From the NCBI GenBank assembly GCA_017469355.1, contig JAFUGM010000013.1:1-64000 (forward strand): 64,000 nt of DNA. Reading direction: 5' to 3'. Positions 55,038 through 63,576 of this stretch are shown here, piece by piece. Every line of letters starts with the position of its first letter. The stretch's first letter is position 1. The stretch is from Solobacterium sp. Lineage in GTDB: Bacteria > Bacillota_I > Bacilli_A > Erysipelotrichales > Erysipelotrichaceae. The notes below the pieces were generated by a model. The model did no database searches. It saw nothing but the letters and a program-made list of their open reading frames with translations, and was not told the DNA's origin. The position numbers and the translations under genes are program-made.

Positions 55038-56186
55038 TCAATCTTTCCAGTCACGCAGTTCCGGTTTTGTGCCGAAACTGTGCTTCAGTTTGCGCAGGGC
55101 TTTGTTTTCCAGCTGACGGATGCGCTCTCTTGTGACATTACATTCCTTGCCCACATCTTCCAGCGTATGAACAATTCCATCATCGAGCCCAAACCGCATG
55201 CGAAGAATCTTCTGTTCTCTCTCATTCAGCGTTAACAGAAGCCGTTCAATCTCTTCCTTCAGGAAGGTATTGTTTGCGTAGTCCTCCGGGTTCACCGTAT
55301 TGCGGTCTTCAATGAAATCACTCAGTGTGGAAGTCTCTTCTTCTCCCGCAGGAGATTCCAGACTCACCGGTTCCATGGCGATTTTCAATATCTCTTCTAC
55401 CCGCTCGGCAGTCATTCCTTCCATACGGGCTGCGATCTCTTCACTGGTCGGTTCCTTTCCAAGCTCCTGGAGTAATTCCTTTTCGGTGCGCTTGACCTTC
55501 ATGATCTGTTCGCCCATATGTACCGGAAGCCGGATATCACGGGACTGATCGGCGATCGCCCGAATCATGGACTGACGGATCCACCAGGTCGCATAGGTAC
55601 TGAAGCGGAAGCCCTTGGAGTAGTCAAACTTGTCTACCGCCCGCATCAGGCCCATGTTTCCTTCCTGAATCAGATCCTGTAAGGACAATCCACGCTTGAT
55701 GTAATGTTTGGCAATGGATACGACAAGTCTCAGATTTGAATTAATCAGAAGCTGACGAGCATCTTCATCGCCTTCCGCTGCCCGCTTGGCGGTTTCCCGT
55801 TCCTGTTCTGCTGTTAACAGCGGAATCTGGCCGATTTCCTGAAGATAGATACGAACACTGTCAGAAGTCTGTGTCCGCCGCCCATGTTCGACATAGGAAT
55901 CCGGAATCTCATCAGGTTCTTCCTCATCCTCTTCCTCAGAGCGCTCCTCTTCTTCCTCCTCATCTTCCTCTTCGAGGAATTCATCCTCGGCGGAGATCAG
56001 AATATCGTGTTCCGAGCACCAGTCAAACAGCGCATCCTGCTCTTCTTCCGTAAGATGCGCCCGTTCAGCTTTTTCCTGCAGAAGCTCGGTGCTGATCGTT
56101 TCGCCAGCTTCTGATTTGCGAATCAAAATTTCCTTCAGTGAATCCAGAGTTTCCGCATTATCCTGTTTCATTTCCTTAGTTGATGC
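55038..56186 (-). CDS. rpoD: Primary sigma factor RpoD (sigma-A)
   Basis: 382 residues. Region 1.1 and a long acidic stretch (about 80-105, many Glu and Asp) precede region 1.2 [16 protein letters not shown], region 2 [15 protein letters not shown] and region 4 [20 protein letters not shown] 56186 has AAAGGAG. Unusually dnaG is not upstream; instead rpmE precedes, behind a terminator, and prfA-prmC-srtB follow. Confidence 0.97.
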   Translation of the reverse strand, partial: ASTKEMKQDNAETLDSLKEILIRKSEAGETISTELLQEKAERAHLTEEEQDALFDWCSEHDILISAEDEFLEEEDEEEEEERSEEEDEEEPDEIPDSYVEHGRRTQTSDSVRIYLQEIGQIPLLTAEQERETAKRAAEGDEDARQLLINSNLRLVVSIAKHYIKRGLSLQDLIQEGNMGLMRAVDKFDYSKGFRFSTYATWWIRQSMIRAIADQSRDIRLPVHMGEQIMKVKRTEKELLQELGKEPTSEEIAARMEGMTAERVEEILKIAMEPVSLESPAGEEETSTLSDFIEDRNTVNPEDYANNTFLKEEIERLLLTLNEREQKILRMRFGLDDGIVHTLEDVGKECNVTRERIRQLENKALRKLKHSFGTKPELRDWKD

Positions 56187-56249
56187 CATCAGGTACTCCT
56201 TTCCCTTTTGACTCATACCAGTATTTTATCAAAAAACACAAGGCACAGA

Positions 56250-56279
56250 AAACCCCTTCAGCCTGAAGCCAAAGGGGTT
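56250..56279 (-). terminator. Terminator after rpmE
   Basis: AACCCCTT/AAGGGGTT stem with inner GGCTTCAGGC, then a T-containing tail on the minus strand between rpmE and rpoD. Confidence 0.75.
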
Positions 56280-56308
56280 GCGGTTCCGATTCCGAAAAGT
56301 CTCTAGAA

Positions 56309-56512
56309 TTACTTTAAGCCGTACTTCTTGTTGAACTTCTCGACACGTCCCTGTGCCTGTGCGAATCTCTGACGTCCGGTATAGAACGGATGGCAGTTCG
56401 AGCAGGTGTCTACCTTGATTTCCTTGAGTGTGGATCCGGTAACGAATTCACTGCCGCAGCTTGTGCATACGACCTTGCACTCATAGAACTTCGGATGGAT
56501 GTCCTTTTTCAT
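56309..56512 (-). CDS. rpmE: 50S ribosomal protein L31, zinc-binding type
   Basis: 67 residues. The two CxxC pairs CTSC and CSNC, with upstream ECKVV, mark the zinc form (RpmE rather than the zinc-free RpmE2). [10 protein letters not shown] is the family signature. A strong hairpin (56531-56551) in the leader and a good promoter precede it. ATG 56512 is preceded by GGGAG. Confidence 0.97.
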   Translation of the reverse strand: MKKDIHPKFYECKVVCTSCGSEFVTGSTLKEIKVDTCSNCHPFYTGRQRFAQAQGRVEKFNKKYGLK

Positions 56513-56530
56513 GTTCGTCTCCCTTCTGCC

Positions 56531-56551
56531 TTGAGCCTCATGCGTGCTCAA
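56531..56551 (-). promoter_or_regulatory. Leader hairpin of rpmE
   Basis: TTGAGC/GCTCAA stem, about 20 bp before the rpmE start. It might serve in autogenous or zinc control; no known motif matched. Confidence 0.4.
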
Positions 56552-56566
56552 AGAAAGTGCTTCTGT

Positions 56567-56596
56567 AATATATCATGTCCTGAACCCTGCAGGCAA
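56567..56596 (-). promoter_or_regulatory. Promoter of rpmE
   Basis: TTGCCT (56591-56596) and TATATT (56567-56572) on the minus strand, 18 bp apart. Confidence 0.6.
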
Positions 56597-56602
56597 GACA
56601 AT

Positions 56603-57862
56603 TCAGTCAATTTTTTCGCGCCGTATGACACCGCCAAGTGCCTGGAGCTTTCCATCAATATTGTCATATCCACGATCGATATGATATACGTCATGAATCG
56701 TTGTCCAGCCCTCCGCAAGCAGGCCTGCGATCACCAGTGCTGCACCGCATCTCAGATCGGTAGCGGTGACCCGGTCCCCATACAGTCGGGATGGACCTTT
56801 GATCGTGCATTTTCCGTTAAAGATTTCAATATCTGCGCCCATCCGCTGCAGTTCCATGCAGTGCTTGAAACGCTCCGCATAGATGGTATCGCGGACTTCA
56901 CTGATGCCCTCAACCTGCGTCAATAATGTCGTAAGCGGCTGCTGTAAATCTGTCGCAAAACCGGGATATGGCTTTGTCGTGACATCCACCGCATGCATGC
57001 CCGCCTTATGGCGAACCAGGATGGAGTCAATCCCAATATCAAGATCCGCGCCCATCTCCTGCAGTTTGGAGGTTAGTGCCTCAATATGCTTGGGAATGAC
57101 ATTGTTGATACGCATTTCATCCGCACATGCCGCAGCCATGATGACGAAGGTCCCTGCCTCAATTCGATCCGGAATGATCTCGTGATAGCAGCCCTGAAGC
57201 TCGTTGACACCCTCAATCGTAATCACATTGGTTCCGGCACCGCGGATATTGGCGCCCATGTTATTAAGCAATGTGGCGACATCAATGATTTCCGGCTCCT
57301 TCGCCGCATTTTCAATGATGGTTCTTCCTTCCGCATATACCGCAGCCATCATGATATTGATCGTTGCGCCTACCGAAGAAATATCCAGGAAGATCTTAGT
57401 TCCAACAAGCTTTTCTGCCCGGATGGTATAACACCCCTTTTCATATTCCACACTTGCGCCAAGTGCTTCAAATCCTTTGATATGCAGGTCAATCGGACGC
57501 GGGCCAAGATAACATCCCCCGGGCATCTTCATCCGAACATACCCGTATTTTCCTAGAAGGGCACCCATGAAATAATAGGAGGCTCTGAGTTTCGTGATAA
57601 CATCCGCATCGAGCGGTACGTTTTTCATACCGGAGGGATCGATGATCAGATGTTCATTTTTCTCCGTGACTTCGCAATTCAGAATCCGCAGGATTTCTGA
57701 AAGAGAATCCACATCCGCAATCGCCGGAACACCGCTGATGGTTACCGGTCCTCCCGCAAGCACCGCCGCAGGAATCAGAGCCACCGTCGCGTTCTTTGAA
57801 CCGGAGACCTTTACGGAACCGCTGAGACGATGTCCGCCTTCTATTTTGATAATCTCACGCAT
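56603..57862 (-). CDS. murA: UDP-N-acetylglucosamine 1-carboxyvinyltransferase
   Basis: 419-residue enzyme for the first committed step of peptidoglycan synthesis. Visible: LSGSVKVSGSKNA (Lys/Asn substrate site) and the catalytic Cys in MPGGCYLGPRPIDLH, which is the target of fosfomycin. ATG 57862 was chosen; it overlaps the end of the HAD gene by 8 bp. Confidence 0.97.
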   Translation of the reverse strand: MREIIKIEGGHRLSGSVKVSGSKNATVALIPAAVLAGGPVTISGVPAIADVDSLSEILRILNCEVTEKNEHLIIDPSGMKNVPLDADVITKLRASYYFMGALLGKYGYVRMKMPGGCYLGPRPIDLHIKGFEALGASVEYEKGCYTIRAEKLVGTKIFLDISSVGATINIMMAAVYAEGRTIIENAAKEPEIIDVATLLNNMGANIRGAGTNVITIEGVNELQGCYHEIIPDRIEAGTFVIMAAACADEMRINNVIPKHIEALTSKLQEMGADLDIGIDSILVRHKAGMHAVDVTTKPYPGFATDLQQPLTTLLTQVEGISEVRDTIYAERFKHCMELQRMGADIEIFNGKCTIKGPSRLYGDRVTATDLRCGAALVIAGLLAEGWTTIHDVYHIDRGYDNIDGKLQALGGVIRREKID

Positions 57863-58511
57863 GTTTCTTCTCCTCGAGTACATAATCCGCCATCTCTGCG
57901 GATGTCATTACCAGTTTATCTGCCCTGCTTTGATCCTGAGAAAACCGGGTATCCCTGCGGGCAATGACCGTCATGCCGGCACGCTTTCCGGCCTCAATTC
58001 CCATTCGGCTGTCCTCATAGACCGCGCATTCTTCTGGCTTCAGGCCTAATGTTTCCGCCGCAAGAAGATAAATCATCGGATCTGGTTTGGGCCGTGGAAG
58101 TTCTTCGGAGCTGACCGTATAGTCAAAGTATTCCCGAATCTCCATTTCTTCCAGACTTTTTTCAATGACAGATACCGGGCTGCTTGAACAGCAGGCTGTT
58201 TTCAATCCATGCGCTCGCAACCTGCGCAGGGTATCCGGGATATCCGCAAACATCACTGCTTTACAATCCAGCGGATTAGCACGATTCGCCGCAATCCATG
58301 CCTGCTCAATATCGCGCCTTGTGACATTTCCTTCCAGAAGATCATACAGAATCTTCCAGGTTCCTTCCCCTGTCGCTCCGACAACCGCATGAAGACGTTC
58401 TTCCGGGCCGGTATATCCCAGGCTTCGCATCACCCCAAGCGTCACGTCCATATAAAAACGCTCGCTGTCATAGAGGATGCCATCCATGTCGAATAATACC
58501 GCCCGCTTCAC
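57855..58511 (-). CDS. HAD-superfamily phosphatase / phosphoglucomutase-like
   Basis: 218 residues. Motif I DMDGILYDSE, motif II CSSSPVSV, motif III RPKPDPMIY and motif IV YEDSRMGIEAG are all present, with a helical cap as in beta-phosphoglucomutase. Substrate unknown. The start is GTG 58511, 7 nt from TAGAAT, with a 17 bp spacer to TTGGCT and no ribosome site, the clearest leaderless case in this window. Confidence 0.9.
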   Translation of the reverse strand: MKRAVLFDMDGILYDSERFYMDVTLGVMRSLGYTGPEERLHAVVGATGEGTWKILYDLLEGNVTRRDIEQAWIAANRANPLDCKAVMFADIPDTLRRLRAHGLKTACCSSSPVSVIEKSLEEMEIREYFDYTVSSEELPRPKPDPMIYLLAAETLGLKPEECAVYEDSRMGIEAGKRAGMTVIARRDTRFSQDQSRADKLVMTSAEMADYVLEEKKHA

Positions 58512-58518
58512 GGGGTTA

Positions 58519-58547
58519 ATTCTACTTGATTTACCCCATAAAGCCAA
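58519..58547 (-). promoter_or_regulatory. Promoter of the HAD-murA unit
   Basis: TTGGCT (58542-58547) and TAGAAT (58519-58524), 17 bp apart; the start codon follows after 7 nt. Confidence 0.7.
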
Positions 58548-58552
58548 TGGAA

Positions 58553-58590
58553 GAAAAAAAGAAGCTCTCATTGTAATTTCTGAGAGCTTC
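58553..58590 (-). terminator. Terminator of fba
   Basis: GAAGCTCTCA/TGAGAGCTTC stem with ten-base loop and TTTTTTTC on the minus strand. Confidence 0.85.
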
Positions 58591-58607
58591 CCTTCCCGAT
58601 TTGATGA

Positions 58608-59474
58608 TTAAGCCTTGTTGTCGGAACCAAATGCCTTGATCAGTTCGATGGTCTTAGCGATGATTGCGTCAGCGCCCGGTTTCAGGAGCTTACGAGGATC
58701 ATAGCCCTTTCCTTCGAGATCCTTGCCGGCTTCGATGTACTTACGTGTCGCATCAGCGAATACCAGCTGGAGTTCGGTGTTGACGTTGATCTTGGAGACA
58801 CCCATGGAGATTGCCTTGGAAGTCTGATCGAACGGGATACCGGAGCCGCCATGGAGAACGAGCGGTTTGCCATCAACAGCCTTGTTGATCTCATCGAGAC
58901 GCTCAAAGTTCAGACCAGCCCAGTTTGCCGGATACTTTCCATGAATGTTTCCGATACCTGCAGCCAGGAAATCTACGCCGAGCGCAGCGACCTGTGCGCA
59001 TTCATTCGGATCAGCGAGTTCACCGTTGGAAGTAACGCCGTCTTCTGTTCCGCCGATACCACCGACTTCGCACTCAACGGAAACACCCTTGGAGTGAGCG
59101 AGTTCGATGATTTCCTTGGACTTTGCCATATTCTCTTCGAAATCGAAATGGGAACCGTCAAACATAACAGATGTGAAACCAGCTTCGATGCAGGCCTTTG
59201 CGCCTTCATAGGTGCCGTGGTCGAGGTGCAGTGCTACAGGAACTGTAATTCCCATGGAGTCATGCAGATCCTTAACCAGATCAACAACCATCTTGTAGCC
59301 GCCCATGTACTTAGCTGCGCCTTCAGATGCCTGAATCATGACAGGAGCCTTTGCTTCTTCAGCTGCTGCGAGAATGCACTTTGTCCATTCCAGGTTGTTC
59401 GTGTTGAACGCGCCGATCGCATAGTGGCCTTCATGAGCCTTGTTGATCATTTCTGTTGCAGAAACCATTACCAT
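58608..59474 (-). CDS. fba: Class II fructose-bisphosphate aldolase
   Basis: 288-residue zinc aldolase of glycolysis. Zn ligands lie in LHLDHG, ECEVGGIGGTEDG and LHGGSGIP, all signature segments. ATG 59474 has AAGGAGG ten bases upstream; the open frame extends farther but without start signals. A promoter (59521-59549) and terminator frame it as a single-gene unit. Confidence 0.97.
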   Translation of the reverse strand: MVMVSATEMINKAHEGHYAIGAFNTNNLEWTKCILAAAEEAKAPVMIQASEGAAKYMGGYKMVVDLVKDLHDSMGITVPVALHLDHGTYEGAKACIEAGFTSVMFDGSHFDFEENMAKSKEIIELAHSKGVSVECEVGGIGGTEDGVTSNGELADPNECAQVAALGVDFLAAGIGNIHGKYPANWAGLNFERLDEINKAVDGKPLVLHGGSGIPFDQTSKAISMGVSKINVNTELQLVFADATRKYIEAGKDLEGKGYDPRKLLKPGADAIIAKTIELIKAFGSDNKA

Positions 59475-59520
59475 ATTGCAATTATCCTCCTTAAATTTGC
59501 GATATTTATTTGGTGCTTTT

Positions 59521-59549
59521 ATTCTATCCCTTTTTACTGTTGATGAAAA
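59521..59549 (-). promoter_or_regulatory. Promoter of fba
   Basis: TTTTCA (59544-59549) and TAGAAT (59521-59526) on the minus strand, 17 bp apart. Confidence 0.55.
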
Positions 59550-59607
59550 GCCAAAAAGAATACCAGATCCACACAAGAAAAGGGGATAATCTCTCCCCTT
59601 GTCTCAA

Positions 59608-59931
59608 TCAATATTCGTCTTCACCTCTGGGCAGATCAAGCATATCACCGTCTTCGTACTCTTCGTTTTCATCGTCTTCCTCGAGTACATCGGTGCTTAC
59701 TTCACTATAGCTTCTGCGGCTACGAAGATCCCATTTATTGCCCTTCAGCGACGCAAAGCGACGGTCTTCCATCAGCTCCGCATAGAACTGCCGCTTTTTC
59801 CGACTCATTTTCTCTTCGGGAATCTTCATGGCCTTTGCGACATCCGCCCACAGTTTTGAAAACTCCACTTCCTTTTTGCGCTTCGACAGAATGTTGTACG
59901 CGGTATCGGTCATAGTTACCTTCGTACTCAT
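59608..59931 (-). CDS. rpoE: RNA polymerase delta subunit
   Basis: 107 residues: N-terminal HARE-HTH domain (TDTAYNILSKRKKEVEFSKLWADV) and an acidic tail (EEDDENEEYEDGD), shorter than in Bacillus. It promotes RNA-polymerase recycling. ATG 59931 is preceded by GGGAGGAG. Its leader (59932-60009) is strongly structured. Confidence 0.92.
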   Translation of the reverse strand: MSTKVTMTDTAYNILSKRKKEVEFSKLWADVAKAMKIPEEKMSRKKRQFYAELMEDRRFASLKGNKWDLRSRRSYSEVSTDVLEEDDENEEYEDGDMLDLPRGEDEY

Positions 59932-59958
59932 AGTTCTAAAACTCCTCCCAGAAAAGTC

Positions 59959-60009
59959 CCACCGCCGGCGTGATTCCACCGTTGGCGTATATGCGTGATT
60001 TCTCACGCC
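59959..60009 (-). promoter_or_regulatory. Structured leader of rpoE with competing hairpins
   Basis: GGCGTGA (minus of 60003-60009) can pair with the adjacent TCACGC (59993-59998) around a GAAA loop, or with TCACGCC (59967-59973). A 13-mer, CCACCGxxGGCGT, is repeated at 59959-59971 and 59976-59988. No known riboswitch matched by eye. Confidence 0.5.
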
Positions 60010-60015
60010 AAAAAT

Positions 60016-60044
60016 ATATAACTCATATCCATTCCGGCTGTCAA
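60016..60044 (-). promoter_or_regulatory. Promoter of rpoE
   Basis: TTGACA (60039-60044) and TTATAT (60016-60021) on the minus strand with 17 bp spacing. Confidence 0.75.
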
Positions 60045-60100
60045 CCATAACTTTACCCATTCAAGCATGGATGTCTAAAAAAATGAGGTTTCCCCCATTT

Positions 60101-60484
60101 TCAGCTCAAGTCTGTGATCTGAATGAGGAACCGGATATGTGAAACACATTCCGCTTCCTCCAGAATCCTGTACTCAATCAGAACTTCATTGGCAGCCCAA
60201 TTTCCATGAATTAACATCGCCTTCATCCGCATTGTTCCATACGGGCTCCGCACTTCTGCACTTCCTTCCTGATTTGGCTTCAACTCCAGAATACTCTCTG
60301 TTTCGCCAATATGATGGAGGTGGAACTCCTGGTTTTGAAACGAAATGGTATCCTTCCCTTCATATGGCGCCGTTTCCCGAAACGTCAGGGAGTCCTTTGT
60401 CAGTATTCCGCGGCTCTGGTCTGCGATCCTTTCTTTCGTTCCATCCAGCAGGTCTTCCCGGATTGCCGTAACTGCGACGATCAT
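60101..60484 (-). CDS. DUF1934-family beta-barrel protein
   Basis: 127 residues, beta-rich, with TISFQNQEFHLHHIGE and VLIEYRILEE. In Bacillus the family member YwiB lies near rpoE, as here, supporting the assignment. Function unknown. It overlaps the HD gene by 4 bp. Confidence 0.7.
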   Translation of the reverse strand: MIVAVTAIREDLLDGTKERIADQSRGILTKDSLTFRETAPYEGKDTISFQNQEFHLHHIGETESILELKPNQEGSAEVRSPYGTMRMKAMLIHGNWAANEVLIEYRILEEAECVSHIRFLIQITDLS

Positions 60485-61704
60485 AGTAAGTCCCGGATCT
60501 CCTTGGGGAAATAGATACGATCATCCCGCAGGGTCTTCCCTTGGACAAGGCTTGCGACGATATTGGAGGCCGCAGACAGCTCTCGGATTTCTCCGCCATG
60601 AAGACGAACACGGATCGCATTGCCTTCGGAAATGCGATAGGGAATATATACCCGCTGGCCAACATCATCTTTCGCCAGATAATAGGAAGGGTCATATCCC
60701 TCCTGGTACAGCCGTTCTGTAATTCGTTTCCGGTTTTCCTCACTCGCATCAATACAGGCGAACAGGTTCCGGTTCAATAAGCGCTTCGCCAGATCTGATG
60801 CGATCGGATCTTCACATTGTGTAAGCACTTCAAACGCATAATTACAGGCATATTCATCAAGCATGTAATATTCTTCCAGACTCAGCCGGTTTCCTTCAAT
60901 CAGTGGCCGCATGGCGGGAATGGATTCCGGCATCTGTCCTGTTTCCGCAAGATCTTTTAACCGGAGAAACAGTTTTTCCAACATGCACTCAAAACTCCTG
61001 GCATCCGGATGATAATATACCTGCCAATAGCTGTGATAGCGGGCCATGACGTAGTTCTCAATGGCATATACGCCGCTTTCCTTGACTACGAGATATTCTC
61101 CGCTGACCCGCAGGGTTCTAAGTATCCGCTCCAGGTCAAACTGACCATAAGTGGTTCCCGTAAAATACGCATCCCGCAGAAGATAATCCATTCGGTCCGC
61201 ATCCAGCTGTCCGCTGACAAGCTGCGGCAGTAACGGGTTGGCAGACTGATGACGAATCACATCCGCCACCGCATGGGAAAGCCCTTCTTCCGCATTCTCC
61301 AGAATACCGGAAATCTCCGGGTCTTCCTCTATGATGCGGCAGGTATAAACTTCATGGGATTCATTCAATACCCGCTCAAACGCATGCGAATACGGCCCAT
61401 GCCCCACATCATGTAATAAGGCTGCGGCCATCACCGTAATCTTTTCACTTTCATTCAGTGCCCGATTAAGATCAGGAACTTCATTTACCATTCGGCGGAC
61501 AATTTCATAGACACCCAGAGAATGGGAAAACCGGGTATGGTCTGCGGTATGGTAAACCATGAACGCTCCGCCAAGCTGGCGGATTCTGCGCATCCGCTGA
61601 ACCCAGGCAGAATTGATCAGTTTCCATATCACTTCGTATTCCACATGGATATAGGAGTGCACCGGGTCACGGAGCACCTTTACCTCTTCTGTTCTCTCAA
61701 ACAT
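60481..61704 (-). CDS. HD-domain phosphohydrolase, YwfO-like
   Basis: 407 residues. HD metal ligands: H in TRFSHSLGVYE, HD in ALLHDVGHGPYSHAFE, and D in GQLDADRMDYL. It resembles dGTPase-like HD proteins (SAMHD1 fold). It starts at the ispF stop (one-base overlap), forming ispF-HD-DUF1934. Substrate is not determined. Confidence 0.9.
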   Translation of the reverse strand: MFERTEEVKVLRDPVHSYIHVEYEVIWKLINSAWVQRMRRIRQLGGAFMVYHTADHTRFSHSLGVYEIVRRMVNEVPDLNRALNESEKITVMAAALLHDVGHGPYSHAFERVLNESHEVYTCRIIEEDPEISGILENAEEGLSHAVADVIRHQSANPLLPQLVSGQLDADRMDYLLRDAYFTGTTYGQFDLERILRTLRVSGEYLVVKESGVYAIENYVMARYHSYWQVYYHPDARSFECMLEKLFLRLKDLAETGQMPESIPAMRPLIEGNRLSLEEYYMLDEYACNYAFEVLTQCEDPIASDLAKRLLNRNLFACIDASEENRKRITERLYQEGYDPSYYLAKDDVGQRVYIPYRISEGNAIRVRLHGGEIRELSAASNIVASLVQGKTLRDDRIYFPKEIRDLL

Positions 61705-62180
61705 CAGCGCTCCTCTTCCAGCAGAACTACTGCCTGGGCAAGAACACCCTCACCTCGCCCAACGAATCCCATTCCTTCGCCACGGGTCGCTTTCACACTG
61801 ATATTGGCAATATCGGTATCCAATGCCCGGGCAAAGTTTTCCCGCATTGCGGTAATATGCGGGGCCATCTTAGGCCGCTCTATCAGAATCAGGCAGTCCG
61901 CATTGCCAAGACGATATCCGCGTTCTTTCATCATCCGGGCAACCTCCTTCAGGATAATCTGAGAATCGACGCCTTCCCATTTAGGATCTGTATCCGGAAA
62001 CCAATGTCCAAGATCTCCCAGCGCCAGCGCGCCCAGAATTGCCTCAGCCAGCGCATGGGTCAGCGCATCGGCATCACTGTGCCCCAGCAGCCCCTTTTCA
62101 AACGGGATTTCGACTCCTCCCAGAATCAGTTTTCTTCCCTCCGCAAAGCGGTGAATATCTGTAGACTGTCCGATCCGCAT
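61704..62180 (-). CDS. ispF: 2-C-methyl-D-erythritol 2,4-cyclodiphosphate synthase
   Basis: 158-residue enzyme of the MEP isoprenoid pathway. Zn ligands in STDIHRF and LLGHSDADALTHA; the C-terminal ATRGEGMGFVGRGEG is the family end. GGAGG precedes the ATG. Confidence 0.97.
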   Translation of the reverse strand: MRIGQSTDIHRFAEGRKLILGGVEIPFEKGLLGHSDADALTHALAEAILGALALGDLGHWFPDTDPKWEGVDSQIILKEVARMMKERGYRLGNADCLILIERPKMAPHITAMRENFARALDTDIANISVKATRGEGMGFVGRGEGVLAQAVVLLEEER

Positions 62181-62267
62181 AACACAACCTCCATGTGGTA
62201 TTCATCATACAACGCCAATTCGCCTTCTCCCAACCGGAAATGTGCATTTAAGGGCGGCAGTTGGTTG

Positions 62268-62296
62268 TTGTAAACGTTTCCAAAAAATGAGAAAAT
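62268..62296 (+). promoter_or_regulatory. Promoter of cca with overlapping cre-like site
   Basis: TTGTAA (62268-62273), 17 bp, GAAAAT (62291-62296), then ATG after 6 nt. TGTAAACGTTTCCA (62269-62282) differs from the CcpA cre consensus at one position. Confidence 0.5.
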
Positions 62297-62302
62297 AGAG
62301 CC

Positions 62303-63520
62303 ATGAAGAAGAGTATGCCGCTGCCTCCGTATATTAAAAACACCATTTTTGCGCTGAATGAAGCAGGATACGAAGCCTATGTGGTTGGTGGTGCGGTACG
62401 CTCCTGGCTGTTAGGAACAGAAATTCACGATTATGATATTACCTCCAATGCGTTACCGCAGGAAATTCGTGAGGTGCTCCATCAATACAAGGTCATCGAT
62501 ACCGGAATCAAACATGGTACGGTAACTGTCATCGAACATAAGAATCCCGTAGAAATCACAACATACCGAACCGAATCCGGTTATCGTGATCATCGTCATC
62601 CCGATGTTGTGACATTTACCCGTTCTCTAGAAGAAGACTGTGCCCGACGCGATTTTACAATCAATGCGCTGTGTTATCACCCAAAGGAAGGAATCAAGGA
62701 TTTCTTCGGCGGTATTCAGGACCTTCAGAATTTCCTGATCCGGGCTGTCGGGAACCCGGAAGAACGGTTTCAGGAAGATGCACTTCGTATTCTTCGTGCC
62801 ATACGTTTTTCTGCTCAGTTGGGATTCCAGATTGAAGACAGCACAAAAGATGCGCTGTTTGCGCAGATGGACACCCTCTCCTATGTTTCCCAAGAGCGAA
62901 TCACTTCTGAACTGTTAAAGACTGCCAGAGCCCCTTATTTCAGCGGAATCTTCATCGATTATATCGATCTGTTCCGTCTGTTGATTCCGGAACTGCAGGA
63001 ATATGACGATACCTGTATTCAGAACATACGCGCATCACTTTCCCGCAGTCCCAGCGATGCGGATATTCGCCTGGCAATTGTGCTCAGTGAACTTCACGAT
63101 CCGGTCCGCTGCGATGAGATTCTGCGCCGGCTCAAGTTATCCAACCAGGAACGTTATGCCATTGTAAATCTTCTGGAAAACGGAGATCTGCCGTTAGAAA
63201 ACCGGATCGATATGCGCAAGGCAATGAACCGACTTACGGTTGCGGTGCCGATGTATCTGAATTTCCGCAGTGCTCTGGATCCAACACTGGATAAGGAAGC
63301 GCTGAATCAGCTCTTCCAGCAGATCGTTAAAGATAAGGACTGCTATTCCTTCAAACAGCTGGAAGTAACTGGTCGGGACCTGCAGTCACTTGGGTTAAAA
63401 GGAAGCGCCATATCCATGTCCATGAATACATGCCTGTTAGCAGTCATGGAAGAGAAACTGCCAAACAAAAAAGAAGATCTCATGAACTACCTGAAAGAAC
63501 TCACCGGGCAATTCAATTAA
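62303..63520 (+). CDS. cca: CCA tRNA nucleotidyltransferase / poly(A)-polymerase family
   Basis: 405 residues. The Pol-beta head has GGAVRSWLLG and the catalytic D-x-D in HDYDITSN, followed by RRDFTINAL and RILRAIRFSAQL, as in class II CCA-adding enzymes. It should repair or complete the 3-prime CCA of tRNAs. The ATG at 62303 has no ribosome site; a weak -10 ends 6 nt upstream, so it is probably leaderless. Confidence 0.93.
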   Translation: MKKSMPLPPYIKNTIFALNEAGYEAYVVGGAVRSWLLGTEIHDYDITSNALPQEIREVLHQYKVIDTGIKHGTVTVIEHKNPVEITTYRTESGYRDHRHPDVVTFTRSLEEDCARRDFTINALCYHPKEGIKDFFGGIQDLQNFLIRAVGNPEERFQEDALRILRAIRFSAQLGFQIEDSTKDALFAQMDTLSYVSQERITSELLKTARAPYFSGIFIDYIDLFRLLIPELQEYDDTCIQNIRASLSRSPSDADIRLAIVLSELHDPVRCDEILRRLKLSNQERYAIVNLLENGDLPLENRIDMRKAMNRLTVAVPMYLNFRSALDPTLDKEALNQLFQQIVKDKDCYSFKQLEVTGRDLQSLGLKGSAISMSMNTCLLAVMEEKLPNKKEDLMNYLKELTGQFN

Positions 63521-63540
63521 TCTTCTTTTCCCCCTTGTAG

Positions 63541-63576
63541 AAAGAGAATGGTTTCAATCCCTCTACCATTCTCTTT
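63541..63576. terminator. Bidirectional terminator at the end of cca
   Basis: AAAGAGAATGGT/ACCATTCTCTTT twelve-base stem with T-run, overlapping the stop of the convergent permease gene. Confidence 0.8.

Noticed and set aside
55884-56114. Plus-strand hydrophobic frame in the rpoD acidic region
   Set aside because: Antisense of GAA/GAG-rich rpoD sequence, which always reads as Phe/Leu/Ser on the other strand.
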